Shown: one piece after another, positions 21,241 through 32,791 of the stretch
Position numbering within the stretch: the stretch's first letter is position 1
Layout: every line of letters starts with the position of its first letter
Assembly (NCBI GenBank): GCA_949752795.1
Contig: OX457072.1
Span: forward strand, 248,001 to 312,000
Direction of reading: 5' to 3'
Length of the DNA: 64,000 nt
Source: Hyperoodon ampullatus
Taxonomy: Eukaryota; Chordata; Mammalia; Artiodactyla; Ziphiidae
Program-made: the position numbers and the translations under genes
The notes under the pieces: generated by a model
What the model was told of the DNA's origin: nothing
Database searches by the model: none
The model's input: the letters and a program-made list of their open reading frames with translations, nothing else

Positions 21241-23494
21241 GTCTCTTTGTCAGCTCTTCCATCATCTCCCTTTCCCCTTTGTGATCATCCGTCTAATCTT
21301 TGGTTCTTCATCAAGCAGTTGGGCTTACACTGTTACCTGTCTTTGCTACTGGGTCAAATGGACGTTGAGATGTGCCCTCGAGGACTAGTCCCAGCTACCC
21401 AGCTAAGCAGTCATGGCCACCCCCGAGTCAGTGTGAGCCATACCTCATGCCGTCTCCGGCACATTGGACTCAAGATGCACATGAAGCTCTGTTCATCTGT
21501 CAGGCCGTTTCTGAGGAGAGCTGCAACGCTATAACACACACATTTCCAGCTGCTACCCCATGTCGTATCAGCCCATCTGAAAACCAGGCTTGACGTTTTT
21601 CCCTTCAGATTACTTGTCATGCAGACTTTTCCCATGAGGCCATAAGTGTGGGTTGAGGGAAGGATGGTAGGTATGGCAGAAGCAGATAAAGTAAGCATAT
21701 GTTGCTTCCAGAATCCAACGAGCAATACTATTTGTGCCCCTTTTTTGGTGGTAGTAGATGAAAAGTGCAACATTTTTTCACTTTGGAGGAAATACCTTAA
21801 AATGCCCCAGATCCTAGCACCACTGGAAATTTTACTCAGGGAGCAGCTCCTGAATTTTTCTAGTATTTTTCTTCTATCCACTGGTACACACTTATATTAC
21901 CAGCATGTCCTAGGGTACCTTTTATTTCCTGCTAACAGATCCTATCAGTATGATGCCATCTTGTCCTGTGGGGCAGTGAGATGATGATGTTCCTGCAGAC
22001 TGAGTTATGGTGCAGCACCAGGGTTGACACAGCACCAGGACAACAAGGTGGAAGTACCCTGCTGCCTGCCAGGTGAAAGCAAGTAGCTTTCTGTTTTCTC
22101 TGCTGGTTGGAATAGGAAGACACACATGCACATTCACATTTATCTCTCAAATCAGTAGCTGGAAATCAGGTCAGGGAACGGGTTGATTTGCTCAAGTATT
22201 GATAGAATCCACAACTGGATCTGCAACAGCAGTGGGACTTGCTCCCTGATTAAGCTTGTGATAATCCGCTGTCGTTCTCAAAGCTTGTCTGTCTTCTGCG
22301 GAGGCCCGATGCCCACAACAAGAGGTGTGATAGGAATCACCAGCCTGTATCGTTCAGGCCTCCAAGGGTGGTATTAATCTTTGTGATTCCTCAGAAGATG
22401 CAGTATTTCTTTCATTGTTATTTTGCAGGGAAGAGTTTTGGATTTCTTTCCAGCTCTTCTGATCACAGCAGTTCTCATTACATGAATCAAGGTGCAAAGG
22501 TGGAAGTTCTGCCCATTTCTGAGTATATGTTTCACTACAAACTCAGAATCTGGGCAGATAATCATAAGAAAAACTCCATTTGTGTTTGTCAGTCATAATA
22601 CCTTCAATTTAACCGGTAGAACACAGAGGTATTAAATCCTCAAGGATCAACATTAGATCAAGGACAGTGTCCAGTAAATCCTGAAAGGTCTAGATTTCCC
22701 TTTCTACAATGCACAGTTGTCCCCAAAAATTATACTTTGGGAAGGAGTAGTAAGAAGAGTTAAATGACATGATTATGGTATCAGTGAAGGATTCTTTCCT
22801 AAAGGACCCAGCCACTCTTTGAGTTAGGGGCTCTAGGACGGCTCCTGACTCAGGCTGGGACCCAGAAGAGAGGCCCTGGACATTGTCATGCTTGATCAGA
22901 CAGGATCTCTGTCACTTACCCTACAGATTGGATGGGAGTTCCTTAGGATTCTCAGCTCTTCTGGTCCTAGATATCTCTCATTAACTGTCTTCCACCAAAT
23001 ATCCCTGTAGCTCAAATCACAGCTTGGGTCCTTTTGGTTCTTATATGTGCTCCGCCTCTGGATACTTAGCTCCGCTGCCTCAGCTTTTCCTTACCTCATT
23101 GAGATCAGGGAGCCTGTTTCAAGGGCAGCCTCTGCAGTACTGACCTTCTTCCCCACGGCTCCCTGAGGGGAGAGTTAAGAGGTGGGTGAGCAGGACACAT
23201 GACAGATCTCCTCAGTCTTCCTCTTTCTACCCCTGAGACACTTCTGGCAACTAGATATTCTGATTTCTATTCTGGGCTATTGTTATACCATGCAGAAGGC
23301 AGGAAGTTTGAGTTCCTTTGATTTAGGGCTTTTACGGGAGAGTTCCCCTTACAGACAGACACTTGGGCAACTGTAATGAATTCCCAGTTTCATCCTTGGG
23401 ATGCATTTATTAGTGACATATTACAACATCTAATAGACAGAAGCTAATCAAGTAACTTCCCAGAGTACTTTCTTGTCCGTTTTCTTTTCTCTTC

Positions 23495-23645
23495 AGATAA
23501 CCTTCGTGGTATAAGTAGGACTAGATTCTTACAGATGAGGAAACAGATTCAGCAAAGGTAATTAACTTTTCTGGAGGCAGAACTAGGACTAGAACTTACA
23601 TCCTTACTTCTTACCTTGTGCTCTTTCTTTCCAACATGCACCTTA
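23495..23645 (-). mobile_element. MIR fragment
   Basis: CAGATGAGGAAACAGATTCA followed by GAACTTACATCCTTAC and a GTGCTCTTTCTTTCCAACA end matches the antisense order of a tRNA-derived MIR. It is strongly diverged. Confidence 0.7.
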
Positions 23646-24339
23646 ATGAGAGGTGGGTAAGTTCACACGTAATATGGCACACAGGCACACATGCGCCTCT
23701 ATCCAGGAACTACAGTTTACAGTCATGTTAGATGTTGATTGCTCCTCGTAACAGCATGTATTATTAAGAATATATTTGCAAATACATTAACAAATACACT
23801 TGACAAAAATCTAGGAAGTTACAAATGAAAATTGTAAGAAGATTATGTGTATGTTTGTTTTTTCTCTGTAATATTTACACCTTTCAGTTTCTATCTGTAT
23901 ACAATAATTCTCTCTAGAGAAAATACATCTACTAATTTCTAAAGCATCCTTGACTGGGACTTTCATCTCTTTTTCCTGTGAGAGGGTTTGGAGACAGGTT
24001 GTGGGGTTAATTGAGGAAGTTCTGCTGGTTGAAGCCCAAACTATTTTGTCGTTCACCTTACCCGATCTGCACACTAATGTCTAAGGTGATCGGTCTGCTG
24101 GTGATTGTTGTTAAATCACTTTTTTCTTGTTTTTTTCTCCCAAGAAACCAACAAAAATTTTGAATATTAGTGGTAAATATACTTCATAAAGCCAGCTCAG
24201 TACCCCCCAATCCAACTTAACTATCCATCTTTAAAGCGTAACATGCAGTTCTTAGTGTGATTTAGTGCAGGCCTCAGCTGTTATCTCATTTGAGGGGTTT
24301 TGCTGGAGGCTGGAGTTTCCCGACAGCCCTGACCGCAGA

Positions 24340-24405
24340 GAGGTGGAATGTGGGGCTGACGTCACAGCCGGTCCTGGGAATGTTTTGCATTCCTCTTCCT
24401 GGCAG
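24340..24405. promoter_or_regulatory. Candidate cis-regulatory element: CRE with TEAD-like and ETS-like sites
   Basis: A full palindromic CRE/ATF site TGACGTCA is at 24,357-24,364. Three TEAD (M-CAT) cores flank it: GGAATG at 24,345-24,350 and 24,377-24,382, and CATTCC at 24,388-24,393. An ETS-type CTTCCTGG is at 24,395-24,402. These proteins and AP-1/CREB family factors often share enhancers. The cluster lies in the repeat-poor interval. Motif presence alone does not show activity, and no TATA box or CpG island is next to it. Confidence 0.35.
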
Positions 24406-25904
24406 TGGTCAGGTGGCTTCCAGCAAGAATGAAGGATAACAGCTTCCAAAGAAGAAAAAGAGAGAGGAGGAAAAGAACAGTTTATAATCAGACGGTTGTG
24501 GGGGAGGCACTTTTATTCTGAGCCAAAACTGAAATTAGAAGCAGATGTCTCACATTCTGATGCTGCACGAATGTTAAATGCATTTTATTAATGACTGTAA
24601 TAGCTGAGGTATTTGGCTTTTTACTGAACTTAAGTTTTGAAACTCTCTTTAAGAATTGTGGAAAAACAACTTCTCGTAGCTGACATTTTTAACTGCGAAA
24701 GCAGCTTTCTGACTGTAAAGGGGGAAAATGGCACACAGAGACACGGGCGCTGTAGTTAATGGACAGGCTGTTTTAAAGTCTGTTAATCTAAAAAATCACT
24801 TCTGAAACATAAAATCTCTGTAACCTGTTAATGTATTTTGTGCTAATCAAATAATTTCAATCCACTAATTAGGGGAGAGAGATATTCTATTAAAATATCT
24901 GCTACAGAAGTTTTTTCCCCCCCAAATATTTACACTTCCACTGTTATTTCTGTATATTATGTTACTGGCCAAGTCAGATATTCAAAACAAAACTTAGCAG
25001 ACCCTTAATATAATAAACACAGGTCTTCCAAAGTCGTGCAACTCTTCAGTAGTGTGTGCCACAGAAAATTGGACAGTAACTGAGTTCAGTTTTAAACTTA
25101 ATTTGTGTTTTTCTGTCTTCTAGGTACTGAAGTGCCTTAGTTCAGACTGGTTGTATTGGATTAGCAAATCACGATTTGTCTATGTGTTTTAAAATAAAAT
25201 ACTTCATTCTTTTTTTTTTTTAACAGTGCCTTTCAGTAGATTCTCACTTATTTTGATGTAACAGCAGTTACATTAAAACAGTTCTCCAGTTTAGGTGAAA
25301 TGTGTTTGAATACTTCCTGTTATACATTGAAATGGAAAGTTGGCTTCCTGTGTAGGTCATGTTGCTGGTGAGGAATTTCCAGAAATGTGGAGAAGTGCTG
25401 ACTCATAGTGTACAATGGACTGATCCCACTGCAGTAAGACTTGAGGGAGTTTTCTGAGCTCCTGGTTGAAGCAAGCAAAATATGCCTGTGTTAATGTGCT
25501 ACTTTATTTTTAGATGTAGCAGTGGGGGTGGAGGAGAGGCTGTTGGTTGGGGTAAGATCCTTGCTAATAGCTTTAAAATGACTAAAAGTTCTAGGGTTAG
25601 GTGTGTGTCTAAATGTGTTTTTCTACAGTCTATTATTGGAGTTTGGAAAACAGGTTGTTTTTGTTATAGTTACCTACCACTGTGCTCTGGGGGGAGGGGT
25701 CTTGCCCCACACTTGAACCCCATGCCCTCAGGCTGGGATGGTGACTGGCTGTGGGCTCTGTAAAATGTTAGTGATGGTGGTGCCTGCATTGGGGGGATTG
25801 GTCCAGAAAAAGGTCTGTGGTATTGTGTCCTTTATGTCTGTGATCAGGAGTTCCTGAATCTAATGGTAACAGTTTCTTTAAAACTTTAAATATTAGCTGG
25901 CAGG

Positions 25905-25990
25905 AGTTAAGAGAATAACTAGGGTTTCTTGCATTTAATGTGCCTGGCTCTGTCCTGGTGGTTTTACATTTGTTAAATTGTCTAAATCTG
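25905..25990 (-). mobile_element. MIR-like fragment
   Basis: The order TGTGCCTGGCTCTGTCCTGG then TTTTACATTTGTTAAATTG is that of the antisense 3' half of MIR. It is short and diverged. Confidence 0.45.
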
Positions 25991-27425
25991 AAGTTACTGG
26001 CTGGGGTTTATTTTTCATTCATTTGGTGTGGAGATGTCTGCTAGATTTGGGGGGGAGGGGCTTTCTATAACAAAAATTCACTTCTAAACACAACTAATCT
26101 TATAAAGTTAATATATCCCAAATGTATTCATCCATCAATTCCACAGACACTCGCTGGATAACTGCTCCGTGCCAGGCTGGTTCTGCTGGGTGCTGGGTGC
26201 TAAGTACTGTAGAAAATGTGCTCCTTGTTCCCTCTTTGAGGGAAGCGGGGTGCTGCAGGCCCAGAGCAGGGAACACGTGTTCATGATTGTGTGCAGCATC
26301 CCTTTATGGCTGTTATGGTAGAGTTCTGCAGGTATAGTGAGGCACACGGAAGGGGGATACTCAGATCTGTGCCAAACTCTGTGGGGTTGGTTTCTTTTGA
26401 TACGATTCTGAGGATGTCAGAGTTGATGGTTGAAAGTAATTTGAGTAGACAATGCGAAGAAAACAATCTGATAAGGGAGGTGAGGGAAATACTAACGTAT
26501 GTGTGACAGGTACTAAGACTGCTTAAAAGGAAATTTAATAAGCATAAATGATATACTGCAGATCATTTCCTTCGTATATATACATACAGCTCACAAAACA
26601 GCATGACTGCCCTTTCTGTCTGAGGTCTGCCTTTCTCACACATTCCTAAAGAGTTTGAATGGCTGTTTGTTAACAAGTAATCATGGAATCATAGAACATG
26701 TCTTAAAACTGTTTCCTGTGATTTTGAAGGTTGACAAAAGGAAGAACACGTGTTCTTCTTGTGAGCAGAGCCCCTGCCCTCAGGGAGGCACATGCGGCCC
26801 ACAGGGTCGGCCCGCAGGTAAGCCCCACTGAGCAGTCGTTCTGGGCAGCTCTCCTTGTCTCACCTGAACTCCACCCAGTATCACCTTCTGCTAAACAATG
26901 CAGAAGGAGTCATTGACCTGTTTTGAGGGGTGCTTATGAGGAATTACGAACAAAATGAAATTCATATTTCAAAATGCAGGTATAGTTCTCTACCTTTCTA
27001 AGTGTGTGTTCTCTGATCACGCGGCAGAGAAGACCCTTGCCAACCTCTGCTGGTGGTTGTGTGTAAGAACTGAGTGAGCACCAGCAGGTCGTAGCCATCA
27101 GCTCTGATGCTGGAAGTGATGCAGGGGCACCTAGGGCCTGTCACACCATCCACACAGGATCCTCGGGTAATCTACAAAGCCCAGGGCCGGAATAATCACA
27201 TATATAGGACTTCACATTTAATATGCTTTTTGTCCATTGTTCCCAATTACTCCCTGCAAGTCTAGGTACTAAATTGTGTAAACTACTTTTCTATGCATAT
27301 CTCATAAGTGTGTAGAAATTTAATGTTTGTTGACTGAATAAATGAAGTTGCTCTACTTTAAGGCAAAAGTACATTTTTTACTCTGTAAACTCTCATGTAT
27401 ATACACACATAATCCATGATATGCT

Positions 27426-28228
27426 TTTTTAAAAAACTGTGGTAAAATATACATAACATAAAACTTACCATTTTAATATTTTTAGGTATAATCACTGGTA
27501 TTAAGTACATTCATAACGTGGTACAAGCATCACCAGTATATAGAACTTTTTCATCATCTCAAACAGAAACTCTGTACCCATTAAACAATAATTCCACATT
27601 CTGTCTCCCCAGTCACCACCGCCCCATACCCAGCTCCTGGTAACCTCTGTTATACCTTCTGTCTCTGTAAATTTGCCTATTCTAGGTAACTCATATAAGT
27701 GCAGTCATACACTGTTTGTCCTTGTGTGTCTGGCTTATCTCACTTAGCATAATAAACTCAGAGTTCATCCATGTTGTAGCATGTCAACATTTCATTCCTT
27801 TCTAAGGTTGAATAATATGCCATTGTATGGATGGACCACGTTTTGTTTATTCATTCACCTGTTGATGGACATCGGAGTTCTTTCCACCTTTCAGTTATTG
27901 TGAATAATGCTGCTGTGAACATTGATGTACAACTGTGTTTCAGTCCCTGCTTTCAAGTCTTTTGAGTATATATCTAGGAGTGAAAATGGTAGACCATATG
28001 GTAATTCTATGTTTAATTTTTTGAGGAACTGTCATAGTTTTCCACAGCAGCTGTACCATGTTGCATTCCCACCAGCAATGCATAAGGGTTCCAGTTTCTT
28101 GACATCCTCACGAATATTTGATATTTTCCTTTTTTTAAAAATAGCCATCCCAACAGGTGTGAGGTAGTGTTTCATCCTGGTTTTGATTCACATTTCCTTA
28201 ATGACTAGTGATGTTGAGCACATGATCC
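27426..28228 (-). mobile_element. Old L1 3' end (antisense)
   Basis: Antisense 3' UTR (AACTGTGGTAAAATATACAT region), then C-terminal ORF2 (TTCATTCACCTGTTGATGGAC, GAATAATGCTGCTGTGAACA, CCCACCAGCAATGCATAAGG), ending near AATGACTAGTGATGTTGAGC. It is 5'-truncated with no intact frame. Confidence 0.88.
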
Positions 28229-29470
28229 ACTTTTAAATTCTGAAATAGCCCCAGTAAACAATTAAAAGTCTGCAGCAAAGATGAAGAGTTCCTCATCAGA
28301 CCTTCTTTACTCCAATTGCAGCCTCCCCAGCCCACAAACACAGTTCCTTGATGTAATTTGCATCTGTGACTGAAGGCTGTGGCCACTGCTCTCAGGGCTC
28401 AGAAAAATAGAAAAGGTTCTTTTCCAATCAGGTAACTGTTGGACAACATGTTCTTTTGCTGCATTTGTATCAAATTCATTAGGTATCCAAAATGATTATG
28501 TTCACTTACACTGACTACTTTTCTTAGAAAAACCAAGCTTTTAAAGCTATATGTCGGCATTAAATAATTGGGAAAAAATGGTCTGTGTAGTGAGGACATA
28601 CTAAAATCATGAAATCAATGAAATGTTTACTTATTTCTCTAGTAATTTTATGGTTTCATTATTTATATTTAATGCTTTATACATTTATATTTAATACTTT
28701 AATGTATTTTGGTGTGTAATATGAGGTAAAGATCAATTTTCATATTTTCCAAATAATTTTATCAGCTTCACTTCCTGAATAGTTTTCCTCCGCTGACTCT
28801 AAATGCTTCTCTTATCACTCGTTATATTCCTGTGTATCCTAGGACTTATTTCTCTGCTCTGTATTCTGTTGTGTTGTGTTGTGTTGTGTTGAGAGCCTGA
28901 AAACCTTGCCATAAATCAGTGCCTTGCTTCTGTGTGTGTGAATAATTTATAAATAGATATGCTTGATTGGGGGACAGAATGTTTTAAAATTTAAAAACAA
29001 GGTACACAGTCGATTTCAAAGACAACAACCAAGCTAGTCCATGAACACAACATCTGGCAGATTTTTGAATTTTACTCCTGCCATTGCACTTGAGTCTTGT
29101 ACTTTCAGCAGCACAGATTCATCCCACCCTGCAGGAGGGGTAGTTACTGAAGGACAGCCTGACTTTATTGCAGATACATAACCTCATGCATGGACTTCAC
29201 TATGGAGGATCTATTGCTTGACACTCACTTTTCTTTGTTTCTCAGTTTTCTTGGGAAACTGTAAAAAGGAATTTTAGAGCAATATGCTTCTTGTAACATA
29301 CAGGGAGACCTTTTTCTTTTCTTTTTTTTTTAAAGTACTGTATTGATCAACTAGGTCTTTAAGGATCCGCTGGCTTGCTGATGATCATTTTAACATGTGT
29401 AAGCCCCAAGAAAGGCAGGGCCCTGTTCAGGTCATCTTTTTACTTCGTATTGATACTGGCAAACGTTCTT
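28229..29470. other. Gene-free AT-rich interval
   Basis: No exon is seen. A short (TTGTG)n tract (CTGTTGTGTTGTGTTGTG region) lies at about 28,867-28,892. The rest looks like single-copy sequence. Confidence 0.5.
28867..28892. repeat. (TGTTG)n short tandem repeat
   Basis: About five copies of a five-base unit TGTTG, read on the plus strand. Confidence 0.85.
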
Positions 29471-29720
29471 TTTTACTTTTTGTTGGAGTATAGTTGATTT
29501 ACACTGTCGTGTTCGTTTTTGCTGTACAGCACAGTGAATCAGTTATGCCTATATCCACTCTTGCTTAGGTCGTTACAGAGTATCGAGAAGAGCTCCCTGT
29601 GCTATACAGCACTATGTATGCCACTATATATGGTGTGTGCGTGTCAGTCGCAATCTCCCAACTTATCCCTCTCCCCATTCCCCCCGGCAACCATACGTTT
29701 GACGTTGGTACACATTCTAA
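29471..29720 (-). mobile_element. L1 3' UTR fragment (cetartiodactyl type)
   Basis: TTTTTGTTGGAGTATAGTTG, CTGTACAGCACAGTGAATCA, CTCCCTGTGCTATACAGCAC and CTCTCCCCATTCCCCCCGGC are the antisense landmarks of a cetartiodactyl L1 3' UTR. No ORF2 is attached, so truncation is severe. Confidence 0.82.
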
Positions 29721-31602
29721 GTGTTTGTTTGAGATGAATGAAACAACACTTAAATTGTTGAATGTTGTGCTTATATCAAGCAAGCTGAAGAGTGGTTTGT
29801 TCATTTTAGAATTTATCTTGAGAATCTTTGCTCCCTGATTTTTTAGTCTCAGTACTTGGTGCTGGTTCCCACCTCTCCCAGTTTAACCTTTGGCAGCCCA
29901 AGACAGCATGCAACAGATGGCATGAAAATTCTTGTTCCTCTGAAAAGAAGCTAATCATATGTAATGCTTCATGTGGGTTATTTCCTTTAATCCCTAATAG
30001 AAGTGTCAGGGAGACATTACTATCTTAAATTTGCAGATGGGGAAACTGAAGTCAGGGAGATGAGATAATTTGCTAAATGTCCAGTGCTAGTGAGGCTTGC
30101 AGAGCTGTGTGACAGGGCAGGTCAGAGTCCAGAGTGGAATTCTGGTTACCTGGCTTCAGAAAGGCGCCCCATCTTTGTCTTAGACTTGCTTTAGTGTTGA
30201 GCACACAGAGGGCCTAGGATGTCAAGTTTTCTTGAGCTTTTTGTAGTCTGTTGATGAGAAGAGAAAATGGTAATGACCTTGAGAAAATTTAAACAAACTG
30301 TATGAGGCTCAAAAGAGTTTTCTAGGGATGTGGCTGCAGCTTTACCTTTTCCTGACATGCTGTGCAATTTCCATATTAATGTGGACGTGGCCTTTTCAAG
30401 ACTTTGCTTTTTTAGGGGAAAAGGCATGGGTGGCATTTTGAGAATGACTCTTGGATCCAAGTCATCTCCCAGCAGAGAGGCTCCTCAGAGTGGGCGTCAA
30501 ATCAGAGGCAGAGCGGGTAGAATCCAGTAGAGGGGTAGCTCCAGGGACACGTTGAGGGTGACCTCATTCAGTGCTGCTGTGGACATTTGATTAAGTTGCT
30601 TTGATGAATAAACAGTAATAACTATCTTCCTTTCCTTACTGCTTTCTCCTTAAGAGCAAATAATTAAAACCAGGTATTTCTGTCTTGGGTGCTGTGGAAC
30701 GTACATTGTTGTAAGTGAAGGAAATACAGAATCTGCGAGGAGGATTTTAGAAAAAATACCCAGACGTTTTTGTTGTTCTAACAGAGGGGAGATCCATTCT
30801 GTATTTGGAAGCATTCCAGCTAGTTTTTGTGGATAGAAATCTAATCGGCAAGATAGGGTAGCATTTTGTGTTAATGAAGGATGCGCCTAGATCTTAGAAA
30901 TGTATGAGCAGGAGAAGAAGAATTTTAGCCCTAAGAGGATCGTGCTGTTCCTGCCCGCTCCTCCTTAGATAAGCACATGCTTTGACTGTTTGGTCTGTGT
31001 GGCACTGTAACACGTGACTGTATGTACCTACGTGTGTTTACTTGCATGGTCTCTGTCCCCAGATTTGTGAGGAAAATAATAATTTAAAAATTCATTTATT
31101 TTCCATATCTGGTTGTCAGAGGCAGGAAGAGCCGCTGAAGGCTTGTTCAGAGCCAGCGTGGAAGTGCGAGGGCCTGTGCGCTCAGGCGGGGGCTGTTCCC
31201 AGCTGCCAGAGTGGCCTTAGGCCGACCAGTCTCCCCTCCACTGTTTGCAGAACTGGCTGGGCTGCAGATGTGTTCATGTCAAAAATCACAAAATACCACT
31301 GTGTTGTGTGCACCATATTCTGTTGTTTTCTTTTTTTTAAAAAAAGACAAAACTAGAAAGTATTTATTGAATTTTTAAAACATGATTTAAAAATCCATCT
31401 TTATATTATTATTTTTTAATTCTAAAAAGTGTTTTATTTACTGGATGTCCTTGTTTTTGGATAGTTTTTTTTTTTTTCTTCCCTCCAGGTAGTAATGTTC
31501 TGTTTCTGACAAAGCTCTTTATTACATATTATTTGTGAAATCTACAATAACCTAATGATGTCTCTGCCACATTGTTTTAAAAGCAAGATTTAAAATATAG
31601 AA
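29721..31602. other. Gene-free interval with one MIR
   Basis: Apart from the MIR at about 29,965-30,175, I recognise nothing. A local GC-rich stretch at 31,130-31,260 carries a plus-strand frame (31,042-31,356) with no recognised domain or splice signals. Confidence 0.45.
29965..30175 (-). mobile_element. MIR
   Basis: Landmarks in antisense order: TTTGCAGATGGGGAAACTGA, GAGATAATTTGCTAAATG, a TGGAATTCTGGTTACCTGGC part and a CCATCTTTGTCTTAG end. It is an ancient tRNA-derived SINE. Confidence 0.75.
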
Positions 31603-31887
31603 TCTTTTAAAGTTTTTTTTGTTTTTTGTTTTTTAAATTTATTTACCTACTTATTTATTTATGGTTGCCTTGGGTCTTTGTTGCTGTGCGCGGGCTTCTC
31701 ACTGCGGTGGCTTCTCTTGCTGCAGAGCATGGGCTCTAGGCACGCGGGCTTCTGTAGTTGTGGCGCACGGGCTTAGTTGCTCCATGCATGTGGGATCTTC
31801 CCGGACCAGGGCTCAAACCCCTGTCCCCTGCATTCGCAGGGGGATTCTTAACCACTGCGCCACCAGGGAAGTCCCTCTTTTAAGGTT
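31603..31887 (-). mobile_element. Long CHR-type SINE with TSD
   Basis: T-rich tail, TTGCTGTGCGCGGGCTTCTC, CTTCTGTAGTTGTGGCGCAC and a reversed head ending at 31,875. The TSD TCTTTTAA[A/G]GTT is at 31,603-31,614 and 31,876-31,887. Confidence 0.95.
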
Positions 31888-32549
31888 ATAAGGCAATTTT
31901 TTCTTTCACAGTTTGAGCCTTGGTACTAGTTTGGTGTATTTTCACCTAAATTCCATTTTATGAGCTTCCTGGTATTTTATTGAAAACCTGTTTCATTTTA
32001 TTTGACCCTAACCAGATCAGTAAGATGGAGGCACTGCACACAGGTGGTGTTTGGTACGATTGTGGCCACAAATGTCAGTTGTGTGACCTGAGAATCTGGC
32101 TTGGGAGTATGGAGATTTGAAGACTGGGCTTAGGGGAAAAGACCTAATGAACACAGAGACTTGGGAGCTGTGGCTTTAACACTTGAGCTGTTGCGACCCC
32201 CTTGGTTCAGCCGCCAGCCTCTGCTGGGGTTACCAGTCCAGGGGCTGTTGTCCTTGGACTTCCACTATCTCATAAACATGTTGGTTGGTGCTGCAGATTA
32301 CATTTGATCCCTGGTGTGAATCAAATTGCACCCAGGTTTGCCACTGTTCTCTCTTTATTACGCCATGCTGTGTAGCCTAAAGATGCCTCTCAGTTTTTCT
32401 TGTAATAGTAATAACACCGTAAGTCGACTCAATTGGTTCTGACTTCCTCAGGAAGACAGAAGTGCGGTGTGTGGACACCATCCATAACCTAGTTTCCCAG
32501 GGGTTACGGTTTTACTCTTTGACACTATTATGAAGCCTTTGCCAGAATT
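31888..32549. other. Gene-free interval
   Basis: Single-copy-looking sequence of mixed composition. I see no repeat landmark, exon or regulatory motif cluster. Confidence 0.45.
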
Positions 32550-32550
32550 G

Positions 32551-32791
32551 TGGGCTCTCTGTTTTTTTTTTTTTTTTTTTTTTTGCTGTATGTGGGCCTC
32601 TCACTGTTGTGGCCTCTCCCATTGCGGAGCACAGGCTCCGGACGCGCAGGCTCAGCGGCCATGGCTCACAGGCCTAGCCGCTCCGCGGCATGTGGGATCC
32701 TCCCGGACCGGGGCACGAACCCGTGTCCCCTGCATCGGCAGGCGGACTCTCAACCACTGCGCCACCAGGGAAGCCCTGGGCTCTCTGTTTT
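32551..32791 (-). mobile_element. CHR-type SINE (short subtype) with perfect TSD
   Basis: T-run from about 32,562, antisense body and reversed head ending at 32,776. The TSD TGGGCTCTCTGTTTT is at 32,551-32,565 and 32,777-32,791. Overlapping frames on both strands are SINE-derived. Confidence 0.96.

Larger units (their letters stand above)
20040..22600 (-). mobile_element. ERVL-like endogenous retrovirus pol remnant (antisense, decayed)
   Basis: Read on the minus strand, successive broken frames follow retroviral pol order. The reverse transcriptase fingers motif TADYHKLNQ lies at about 22,233-22,259. The central polymerase part is at 21,950-22,100; the expected Y-x-D-D box reads GQDG near 21,963-21,974, so one catalytic Asp and the Tyr are lost. 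The connection segment VGFWKQHM is at about 21,700-21,740. RNase H-side sequence continues to about 21,400. Integrase-like sequence lies at 20,040-20,440. Several frameshifts and stops separate these parts, and two SINEs interrupt the body. No env and no convincing LTR pair is seen. The closest class by pattern is ERVL. It cannot produce a protein. Confidence 0.7.
22601..27425. other. Repeat-poor, gene-free interval
   Basis: This is the longest stretch without a SINE or L1 (4.8 kb). It contains MIR fragments near 23,495-23,645 and 25,905-25,990, a dispersed ancient-repeat-like stretch near 26,120-26,240, a compact regulatory-motif cluster near 24.35 kb and AT-rich sequence with homeodomain-type cores near 24.8 kb. 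Short frames such as 25,482-25,763 and 26,731-26,916 have no recognisable domains. No exon is supported. Confidence 0.5.

Noticed and set aside
31042..31356. 104-codon plus-strand frame in a GC-rich patch
   Set aside because: No domain, no splice signals and no codon pattern. The carboxyl end runs into poly-T sequence.
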